64,000 nt of DNA from Flavobacteriales bacterium (lineage in GTDB: Bacteria; Bacteroidota; Bacteroidia; Flavobacteriales_F; PHOS-HE28): the NCBI GenBank assembly GCA_016710015.1, contig JADJLR010000004.1, forward strand, positions 248,001 through 312,000, given 5' to 3'. Positions 57,195 through 64,000 of the stretch are shown piece by piece (the first letter of the stretch is position 1; every line of letters begins with the position of its first letter). The position numbers and the translations under genes are program-made. The notes under the pieces are model-generated. The model made no database searches. It saw only the letters and a program-made list of their open reading frames with translations, and was not told the DNA's origin.

Positions 57195-59834
57195 CTATTG
57201 ACCGTCAACGTAGTTCTCTGTGAAGAAGGAGGTGTAGCCTTCCACGTCCTTGCTCCGGAACAATTGGGAGTAGTTTTCAGTGGTGATGGGGAATGCCGGG
57301 TATCCTTGGTCGTTGATCCCGGTCAAGACCGGACTGGCGCTGGAGAACAGGGAGAAATACTCCATGGCCTGCTGCTTGGACTCGAAGAAACTCAGTAGAA
57401 CCACTTGGTGTTCGGGGTCCAGGAAGGTGTTGGTGATCTGCACAGGGGTTGCCGGGTAGTAGTCCCTGTTGAAGGTAGAAATGCTCGTCTTGATCGCATT
57501 GAGGTCCGTGCCGCTATTGGGCACGATCAAGGCGAAGTAATGCTGCCCCGCATCTGGCTTGTACTCTCCTGTGGTACCAGCTTTGCGCGGGTTCTCGGGT
57601 GGGGTGCCCGAGGTGCGGTCCAGCGCGGCGAGCAGTTCGGTGGCGGCCCGCTCCTCATCCGTGCCGGGGAATTTGGTGCGCACCTCATTCAGGGCTGCAC
57701 GGAATCCTTGCGTATCACGCTGTCCACCAATGGCCATAGCGCGCAGCATGTGGTACTTCGCTAGGAAGTGGTTTCGCGGTTCATTGGCGATGACCCCGGA
57801 GCAAGTGACGATCACCGATCCGAACATGTATTGGCGATAGCGACCATACACTTCCTTGTACGCCAGTTCCTCTTCTTGCTTGCGGACCTCGTCGGCCTGC
57901 AGAATGTTGGGGTCGCGCACCAGTCGGGCGAATTCCGAGTCCGGCCAACGTTCCAAGATGATGTTCGCGTAGGTCTGCGAGCCCGACCCGTCAGGAGAGA
58001 AATAGTTCGTGGTCTGCTCTTTCTCCAAGTAGATGCGATACAATTGGTAGTAGCTCTCCGGAGTGAACCGGCATTCGTCGAACCGGTTGTTCAGCACTTC
58101 GAAGCTCTCGATGGCATTGTCCGCGTCCTTCAGTTGTTCCTTGTAGATGATGCCACTGGTGTATAAAGCGCTACAGATGCGTGCGTTGGAGGCCTCCAGT
58201 GCGGCATCGTCCTTCGGGATGTCCTTGGTGTAGAAAGAAGGGTCCTTCCACGCCTCTTTTCCTTTCTCGCCGTTTTCGGCGATCTGTTCTTGTGTTTCCT
58301 CCTCCAGCTCCTCGGCCAATATGCTACCGCTTTTGTCCTTTCGACGCCAATCATCCTCCAGCGGCCGGTTGCCCCACTTCTTCCGGAAACCGGACAAACC
58401 TCTTCCGATCTGTTGCGGGTCGTAGAAGTACCAGTTCCCTCGTCCGCCTGAATTGGTGGGAGGTGGTTTGCCCGCATCCGGATTGGCTTCAGCGAAAGCT
58501 CGGGCCTCCTCTTCGGCGCGCTGTTTCTCATCCTCCTGGTCCTCGCGATCACGGATCATCCCGCGGATCTTCTTCTCCAGATCCTTCTCATCCAACTGCC
58601 CCAAAGCCTGCAGGCTATCCTCCAATTGGATGATGGCCAACTGCTCCACCAATTCGCCAAGGACCCGTGCGCGGGTCTTCACTTCTTCAGAGCGCAGATG
58701 GGTCTCGGCCAAGATGGTCTGGGTGGAGTCGTAGTACTTCTGTGCATCGGAGTATTCCCGGTGGTCGAAGTAGAGGTCCGCGAGTCTCAGGAAGGTCTTC
58801 GCTTTCTGTTTGGTGTCTGTGGTACTCACCTTGGCGCTGATCAACAATTGCACCACGGCCGCAGAGTCCTTTCGCTCCTTGAGGTCCAGATCGGCCAAGG
58901 CGTAGTGGAGCATATCGAAGTGGTCGATGTGCTTGTCGTCCCGAAGCATCCGGTTCAGTCGCTTCCGGATCTCCTTGCTATCCCCCTTGTTGAAGGCGAG
59001 TGCTTGGAAGATCCGGGTCTGGAACGCCATTTCGTAGGGGGGGTTCATGCGAGCCACCGTAGCGAATTGCTTGATGGCCTTTTCCTCCATCCCCTTGAGT
59101 TGGTAGAGCTGTGCAAGGATGAATGCCCAGCGGACGCGCTCACGCTTGGTGCCTGCGTTCGGGATGGCATTTTCCAATTCGATGATCGCATCGTCCACCT
59201 TTCCACGCTTCAAGTGCAGTTCGGCCCGCACCGCGTTCAGTTCACCATGGTCGAACTTCTTGGGCAGTGTTTTCTGGTTTGCGACCTCGTCCAACGCGCT
59301 TTGGGCCTTTCCGAATTGCTCCAATTGGATCGCCGTCCGGGCCAACCAAACAAGGCTTTCCATCTGTTTGTTCTCGCCTTTGAACCGGCGACTTACATAC
59401 GTGAAGCCCCGTTCGGCTTCGTAATAATTGCCTTTGTAGAATTGGCTCTTGGCGATCACGAACCACGCATCATCGATCCACGCGTTCTTCTCCTTGCCCT
59501 TGATGTCCATGGTGTGCCGCTCGATCACCAAGGAGCACTTTTCGATGCACTTTTCCAGATCCGGTGTGGCGGACTTGGCCTTTTCCGGGGTACCATAAAC
59601 GAAGAGCGGAAGCACATCGTCGTAATCATCCACATGGGTGTCCTCGATATCGAAGACCACTTCCTTGAGCTTCTCGTTGGCATTGAACCACCCATTGTCA
59701 CGCGCTGTTAAGCGGTGGTATGTGCGGTTCAAGAAGGCATCGTTCTGCTGGGAGCAGCCCACGGCCAAGCCCATCACCACAAGGAGAAGGCCAACAAAGC
59801 GATATGGGGAAAGGGTGCTCAAATCGATCCGCAT
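57195..59834 (-). CDS. sprE: SprE/PorW-type TPR lipoprotein of the type IX secretion system
   Basis: An 879-residue lipoprotein: the leader ends VMGLAVGCSQQ (lipobox Cys). The N-terminal mature part QNDAFLNRTYHRLTARDNGW and the next segment FNANEKLKE are characteristic of SprE/PorW. Tetratricopeptide repeats cover about residues 80-420, a charged low-complexity segment lies near 430-470 (EDQEDEKQRAEEEARAFAEA), and the C-terminal domain contains the pattern HYFALIVPNSGTDLNAIK. SprE/PorW is needed for T9SS secretion and gliding. The bactofilin gene follows after 67 nt. It is divergent from the M23 peptidase. Confidence 0.9.
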   Translation of the reverse strand: MRIDLSTLSPYRFVGLLLVVMGLAVGCSQQNDAFLNRTYHRLTARDNGWFNANEKLKEVVFDIEDTHVDDYDDVLPLFVYGTPEKAKSATPDLEKCIEKCSLVIERHTMDIKGKEKNAWIDDAWFVIAKSQFYKGNYYEAERGFTYVSRRFKGENKQMESLVWLARTAIQLEQFGKAQSALDEVANQKTLPKKFDHGELNAVRAELHLKRGKVDDAIIELENAIPNAGTKRERVRWAFILAQLYQLKGMEEKAIKQFATVARMNPPYEMAFQTRIFQALAFNKGDSKEIRKRLNRMLRDDKHIDHFDMLHYALADLDLKERKDSAAVVQLLISAKVSTTDTKQKAKTFLRLADLYFDHREYSDAQKYYDSTQTILAETHLRSEEVKTRARVLGELVEQLAIIQLEDSLQALGQLDEKDLEKKIRGMIRDREDQEDEKQRAEEEARAFAEANPDAGKPPPTNSGGRGNWYFYDPQQIGRGLSGFRKKWGNRPLEDDWRRKDKSGSILAEELEEETQEQIAENGEKGKEAWKDPSFYTKDIPKDDAALEASNARICSALYTSGIIYKEQLKDADNAIESFEVLNNRFDECRFTPESYYQLYRIYLEKEQTTNYFSPDGSGSQTYANIILERWPDSEFARLVRDPNILQADEVRKQEEELAYKEVYGRYRQYMFGSVIVTCSGVIANEPRNHFLAKYHMLRAMAIGGQRDTQGFRAALNEVRTKFPGTDEERAATELLAALDRTSGTPPENPRKAGTTGEYKPDAGQHYFALIVPNSGTDLNAIKTSISTFNRDYYPATPVQITNTFLDPEHQVVLLSFFESKQQAMEYFSLFSSASPVLTGINDQGYPAFPITTENYSQLFRSKDVEGYTSFFTENYVDGQ

Positions 59835-59949
59835 TCGGATAACTACGAACGGGCGAAGTTATTTCACCCGATCCGATCCGGAGGGCTGGATATCGCTCCC
59901 CGTGCATTATACGGAACCGGGAAGGCGTGCCGTGTGCCATATTTGTGCA

Positions 59950-60846
59950 ATGCCCACCCACACCGCCGGAGGCGCCAAAGCAGGCGACCGCAAGGGGAAA
60001 TGGCTACGGAAGCTCAAGGATCGCTACCGGCTGTTGCTCATCAATGACCGCACCTTCGAGGAACGGTTCAGCATGCGGCTGAATCGCTTGAATGTCCTGC
60101 TTCTGGGCCTTGCGGCCTTCGCGCTCTATGGTGCCTTCGTCACCGCAGTGATCGTTTTCACGCCGTTGAAACGTTACATCCCTGGTTATTCGGACCAAGA
60201 GACCAAGCGAAACGCCTACCGCAGTTTGCTCATGGCGGACTCCTTGGAAGTGGAACTGGCCCACCGCGATCGGTACATCGAGAATCTGCGCATGGTGTTG
60301 AGCGGGGAGTTACAGGCGGATAGCGCGAATTTGTTCATCCCGTTAGCAGAAACACCAGATCATTCGGATATGGTGCCGAGTAGGGCGGACAGTGTGCTGC
60401 GGGCAAGGATCGCGAAAGAAGAGGCCTATAGTGTAAAGGAGGACATCGGGGCCTCGGGCCAACGTGAATTGGCAGGTATCTTCTTCTTTCCGCCATTGCG
60501 GGGGATCGTTACCAGCACATTCGACATGAAGCTGGACCACTTCGGAGTGGATGTCGTAGCCCAAGCGAACGCTGCTGTGAAGGCTTGCTTGGCCGGGACG
60601 GTCACCTTGTCGAGTTGGACCACCGATGCAGGGCACGTACTCCAGGTGCAGCACCCGAACGACCTGATCAGCATCTACAAACACAACAGTGTGTTGCTGA
60701 AGAAGGTGGGTGATAAAGTGAAAGCCGGGGAGGCCATCGCCATCGTAGGCGACAGCGGTGAACTGACCAGTGGCCCGCATCTGCACTTCGAACTCTGGTT
60801 GGACGGTACACCGGTGGACCCCCAAGCGTTCATGGTCTTCCAATGA
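59950..60846 (+). CDS. Membrane-anchored M23 family metallopeptidase
   Basis: A 298-residue protein with a cytosolic basic N-terminus, one membrane helix (about residues 48-72, LNVLLLGLAAFALYGAFVTA), a short coiled linker, and an M23/LytM domain. The zinc ligands are intact: His197 and Asp201 in HFGVD, and His279 in the HLH motif (His277 and His279, GPHLHFELW). It is therefore expected to cut peptidoglycan peptides, unlike the EnvC-like protein at 7277-8503. The ATG at 59950 is chosen because upstream in-frame sequence overlaps sprE. It shares a divergent 115-bp region with sprE. Confidence 0.9.
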   Translation: MPTHTAGGAKAGDRKGKWLRKLKDRYRLLLINDRTFEERFSMRLNRLNVLLLGLAAFALYGAFVTAVIVFTPLKRYIPGYSDQETKRNAYRSLLMADSLEVELAHRDRYIENLRMVLSGELQADSANLFIPLAETPDHSDMVPSRADSVLRARIAKEEAYSVKEDIGASGQRELAGIFFFPPLRGIVTSTFDMKLDHFGVDVVAQANAAVKACLAGTVTLSSWTTDAGHVLQVQHPNDLISIYKHNSVLLKKVGDKVKAGEAIAIVGDSGELTSGPHLHFELWLDGTPVDPQAFMVFQ

Positions 60847-60941
60847 TGGATAGCGGCAACTTCCACCACGCTTGCCCCTTGCACCGTCTATCCAACTTCG
60901 CGGGATCTCGCGTTGCTCAGCCTGCCCACTGCCGCTGAAGA

Positions 60942-62445
60942 ATGAGTCTCAAGTCCGCACTCGCAAAACCCTATGCACGTCGCGTTACGGAAGCGGTGAT
61001 GAAGCGTGCTTTGGATCCGGGCGTTACCCAGCAGAAGGTCCTCGCCGAGTTGGTACGCTTCGCTGGCGATACCACTTTTGGAAAAGAACATAACCTGCAC
61101 GATGTTCGCACGCACCACGATCTGATACAGGCCATTCCGCTTCGGGACTATGAAGGTTTCGCTCCGTACATCGAGAGGATCCGGTTCGGAGAGGACGATG
61201 TGTTGTGGCCCGGAAAGCCGCTCTACCTGTGCAAGACCAGTGGCACCACCAGCGGTGCGAAGTACATCCCCATCACCCAAGAGAGCCTATCGAACCATAT
61301 CGGTAGTGCGCGCCGTGCCCTGCTCGCGTACATCGCACATAGTGGTCGAACGGATTTCGTGGATGGGAAAATGATCTTCTTGCAGGGCAGTCCTGTCTTG
61401 GACAAGAGCGGGCACATTCCTTCCGGCAGGCTCAGCGGCATCGTGGCGAATCATGTGCCGACATATCTCCTTCGCAACCGTCTGCCTTCGTTCAAGACCA
61501 ACAGCATACCCGACTGGGAGACCAAGGTAGAGGCCATCGTGGGCGAGACCATGCACACGGACCTGCGGCTCATCAGTGGCATACCGGCTTGGGTGCAGAT
61601 GTACTTCGAACGGCTTCTGGCACGTACAGGGAAGCGAACTGTAAAGCAGGTGTTCCCCAACTTCTCACTCTTCGTGTATGGTGGTGTCAACTATGCGCCG
61701 TACCGCAGCCGCATGGAAGCGTTGATCGGAACCAGCGTACCGAGCGTGGAACTCTTTCCAGCCAGCGAAGGCTTCATCGCCTACCAGGACAAGAACCCGG
61801 AAGAAGGGTTATTGCTCGTTCTGGACAATGGCATCTACTATGGGTTCCTACCCGTTGACGACCAACCCTCAACAACCCAACAACAACCCAACTCCCAACA
61901 AGGCATTATCCATTGACGAGGTTGAAGTGGGCGTGCAATATGCGCTGGTCCTCTATACCAACGCCGGGCTGTGGGGCTACGAGATCGGGGATACCGTGAA
62001 ATTCGTTTCGCTTTCCCCGCCGCGGATCGTCGTTACGGGGCGCACCAAACACTTTACCAGCGCCTTTGGCGAGCATGTGATCGCAGAGGAGGTGGAGGGT
62101 GCACTGAAGGATGCCATGGCGCAAATGCCCTGCGAGGTCAGCGAATTCACGGTTGCTCCACAGTTAGCACCAACTGAAGGTCTGCCCTACCACGAGTGGT
62201 TCATCGAATTCGCCCATGCCCCCGTGGACAAGTCACGCTTCGCCGAATTGATCGACGCAGCCTTGCAGAAGAGGAACGCGTATTACAAGGATCTGGTAAC
62301 TGGAAAAGTGCTGCGACCGTTGGTGGTCCATGCGCTATCGCACGGTGCTTTTGTAGCGTGGATGAAAGCACGCGGCATGAACGACGCGCAGAGCAAAGTG
62401 CCCCGGCTGGCGAATGATCGCCGGTATGTGGACGGTCTCGCCTAA
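60942..62445 (+). CDS. GH3 auxin-responsive-promoter family protein, interrupted by a frameshift
   Basis: Two frames together give a full GH3-family acyl-adenylate-type protein of about 500 residues. Part one (60942 to about 61860) has the ATP-binding motif LCKTSGTTSGAKYIP and ends at ELFPASEGFIAYQDKNPEEG and GIYYGFLPVDD. Part two (from about 61900) continues LSIDEVEVGVQYALVLYTNA, GLWGYEIGDTVKFVS, and VTGRTKHFTSAFGEHV. The break falls in a CAACAACCC-rich stretch near 61860-61900; the first frame stops at 61916. In plants GH3 enzymes join amino acids to acids; the bacterial role is unknown. Its stop overlaps that of the convergent small gene by 3 nt. Confidence 0.82.
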
Positions 62446-62603
62446 CCGATCACTTGCGCTTGTGGATAGCGCTTCTTCCAGAACTCCAGAGCCTTCAGGC
62501 TGGCCAGTGTGATCACCGTACGGTGGTCCAAGCGAACCTTGATGGCCTTGAGTCCTTCTTTGATCGGCTGGGTCAGGATGAGTTTCTTCTTTGCGCGTGG
62601 CAT
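62442..62603 (-). CDS. Small basic hypothetical protein
   Basis: A 53-residue protein starting MPRAKKKLILTQPIKEGLKA and continuing with RLDHRTVITLASLKALEFWK, ending YPQAQVIG. The form (short basic N-terminus, strand, helix) suggests a small conserved protein of Bacteroidota, but I cannot name a family. A longer in-frame start at 62630 would add nine hydrophobic residues. Convergent with the GH3-family gene. Confidence 0.5.
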   Translation of the reverse strand: MPRAKKKLILTQPIKEGLKAIKVRLDHRTVITLASLKALEFWKKRYPQAQVIG

Positions 62604-62790
62604 GATGAAGCAGATTTGGTACACGAGCACATACGCGGATCCCGTGCCAATGGTTCGTGGTTCGGGGTGGAAAGCGTTGGAACGTACGGTGGACGCGGAT
62701 CTATCGATCGGAACCGTGTCGTGACAAAGACAGGCAGAATGTCATGGCGGGGTGGATCTGCCCCGATAATGTGGCGGAACTTTCGGTACG

Positions 62791-63762
62791 ATGCGGACAT
62801 TTGCACCCATGAACGGGCGGATCGGTAGCGATGTTGAACATGCGGCGGCGTTGTTGCGGTCCGGAGAGGTCGTTGCCATCCCTACGGAAACAGTGTACGG
62901 TCTGGCTGCGAATACCTTCGATGAAGGTGCCGTTCTGAATATCTTCACGATCAAGGAGCGGCCCAGTTTCGACCCGCTCATCGTACACATCGCCGAACGC
63001 GATCATGTCATGCGTGTCGCGAAGGAGTTGCCCCAAGGAGCGCAAGAATTGATGGATGCCTTTTGGCCGGGTCCACTCACGCTGGTTCTTCCAAAGCGTC
63101 CCGAAGTACCGGACCTGGTCACCAGCGGATTGGATTCCGTCGCCGTTCGTATGCCCGCACATCCCATGACCGCGGCGCTGCTACGCGAAGTGGGCGTTCC
63201 ACTTGCGGCCCCCAGTGCGAATCCGTTCGGCTACATCAGCCCCACGACGGCCCAACATGTCGCGGATCAGCTCGGTACCAAGGTGCCGTACATTCTGGAT
63301 GGTGGGCCCTGTGCGGTGGGCGTGGAAAGCACCATAGTAGGTTGGGATCCACAACAACGGCGGTGGGTGCTGTATCGTCCCGGCGGAATTCCCGTGGAAC
63401 GGATCGAAGCCTTGATCGGGAGTGTCGGCATGTCGGATCCCTCGAAGTTGCACATGGCACCGGGGATGCTTGAGAGCCATTATGCGCCACACAAACCCGT
63501 GCATGTGGGCGATGTGTCGGCCCTGCTGAAACGCTACGCCGGTCGGTCCGTTGGTGTTATCAGTTTCAGCACGGAATACGAAGCGGACCGCTGTGAAATG
63601 CTTTCGGTGGATCGGGACCTCGCTGAAGCCGCCCGCAACCTCTTCGCCGTGTTGCGGGAGTTGGATGCCAGCGATTGCGCCCTGATCATTGCGGAGCAAT
63701 TCCCGGAAGAAGGCTTGGGACGGGCCATCAACGACCGGTTGCGCAGGGCTTCGGCCCGGTAG
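62791..63762 (+). CDS. L-threonylcarbamoyladenylate synthase (Sua5/YwlC type)
   Basis: A 323-residue enzyme making threonylcarbamoyl-AMP for the t6A37 modification of ANN-decoding tRNAs. The YrdC domain (about residues 10-205) has the signature GEVVAIPTETVYGLAA, the KERP segment, and PSANPFGYISPTTAQHVAD. The C-terminal Sua5 domain (about 225-323) includes SHYAPHKPVHV in the linker. The length corresponds to the long Sua5 form rather than the short TsaC form. An internal ATG at 62809 is a minor alternative start. Confidence 0.93.
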   Translation: MRTFAPMNGRIGSDVEHAAALLRSGEVVAIPTETVYGLAANTFDEGAVLNIFTIKERPSFDPLIVHIAERDHVMRVAKELPQGAQELMDAFWPGPLTLVLPKRPEVPDLVTSGLDSVAVRMPAHPMTAALLREVGVPLAAPSANPFGYISPTTAQHVADQLGTKVPYILDGGPCAVGVESTIVGWDPQQRRWVLYRPGGIPVERIEALIGSVGMSDPSKLHMAPGMLESHYAPHKPVHVGDVSALLKRYAGRSVGVISFSTEYEADRCEMLSVDRDLAEAARNLFAVLRELDASDCALIIAEQFPEEGLGRAINDRLRRASAR

Positions 63763-63885
63763 TTTGGTCGAAGATCGGACCCCGACCCGTCGGATCGAAC
63801 GTGCTGGATGTTCAAGATCGATCGACCCCACCGGTGGGAGGGCGCGTTCTTGTGCTTACCTTGAGGCTCGATCAAACCACTCTCC

Positions 63886-64000
63886 ATGAGCACCACCCTC
63901 AATTCCAAAGAGCTCACGTTGGTCTACGACGGTAGTACCTCCGAAGGCAAGAAGGCCTTGGCATACGCTTATTCCTTAGCGCCACGGGTGAACAAGCAGG
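63886..64000 (+). CDS. ArsC-like thioredoxin-fold protein, N-terminal part (runs off the window)
   Basis: The 38 visible codons read STTLNSKELTLVYDGSTSEG and KKALAYAYSLAPRVNKQ. The first strand, a Ser-rich loop where an active-site Cys would usually be, then KKALAYAYSLAPRVNK, resemble the Bacteroidota arsenate-reductase-related (glutaredoxin-like) family. The usual Cys is absent here, as in several of these relatives. The call is tentative because most of the protein is outside the window. Confidence 0.5.
   Translation, partial: MSTTLNSKELTLVYDGSTSEGKKALAYAYSLAPRVNKQ

Noticed and set aside
1..64000. tRNA, rRNA, riboswitch and insertion-sequence transposase genes
   Set aside because: I looked for tRNA-like arms, rRNA motifs and transposase-like proteins and saw none that I could support.

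Overview
The window is bacterial chromosome from a member of the Bacteroidota, most likely a flavobacterial-type lineage with fairly high GC (by eye, mid to upper 50s percent). The main reasons are family content: type IX secretion (T9SS) parts and cargo (a SprE/PorW lipoprotein, a PorP/SprF-family protein, a type A sorting domain and a gliding-motility-associated C-terminal domain), the Bacteroidota-typical families DUF4837 and DUF4292, and a Bacteroidota-type ATP synthase operon with a bactofilin just upstream. I saw no rRNA, tRNA or CRISPR array.

Layout. 1-2484 (+): the 3' end of recO, then a lipoprotein oligopeptidase B. 2489-12340 (-): a long conserved cell-envelope cluster, read from dut through a sugar-phosphate nucleotidyltransferase, a TPR lipoprotein, a DUF4292 lipoprotein, an EnvC-like M23 protein, TatA, GatA, a LysM lytic transglycosylase and a DUF4837 lipoprotein. 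Several of these overlap by exactly 4 nt. 12341-20301: an accessory region holding a VapBC-type toxin-antitoxin pair, decayed toxin-antitoxin pieces, a palindromic repeat, a displaced copy of the dut 5' end, an orphan HicB, a lipoprotein, a nuclease-like hypothetical, a LamG T9SS cargo protein, and a coupled sigma factor / anti-sigma / TPR-CHAT protease trio. 20298-26688 (-): a polysaccharide flippase, a small lipoprotein, an enoyl-CoA hydratase and a very large membrane histidine kinase. 26825-47935 (+): a 6701-residue secreted repeat protein followed directly by a PorP/SprF partner. 48032-49653 (-): two envelope proteins. 49942-59834 (-): the ATP synthase operon, bactofilin and SprE, with a YoeB-type toxin-antitoxin module (+) wedged beside a duplicated atpG 3' end. 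59950-64000: an M23 peptidase, a frameshifted GH3-family protein, a small protein, a Sua5/TsaC tRNA-modification enzyme and the start of an ArsC-like thioredoxin-fold protein.

How the parts may work together. The giant protein (IgGFc-binding-like N-terminus, 68 repeats of about 88 residues, two PKD-like domains, CHU_C-type C-terminus) and its PorP/SprF neighbour look like a SprB/SprF-style adhesin and outer-membrane partner exported by T9SS, for which SprE is also encoded here. The sigma/anti-sigma/CHAT trio looks like a signalling unit in which an inner-membrane-anchored periplasmic caspase-like protease could act on the periplasmic domain of its neighbouring anti-sigma factor. This is an inference from topology and gene order, and it is the most promising candidate for an undescribed system here.

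Cautions. atpA, the GH3-family gene and the yoeB-like toxin all carry apparent frameshifts. atpA is essential, so uncorrected assembly indels are a real possibility. Start sites were chosen from protein features and gene overlaps rather than from clear Shine-Dalgarno sites.
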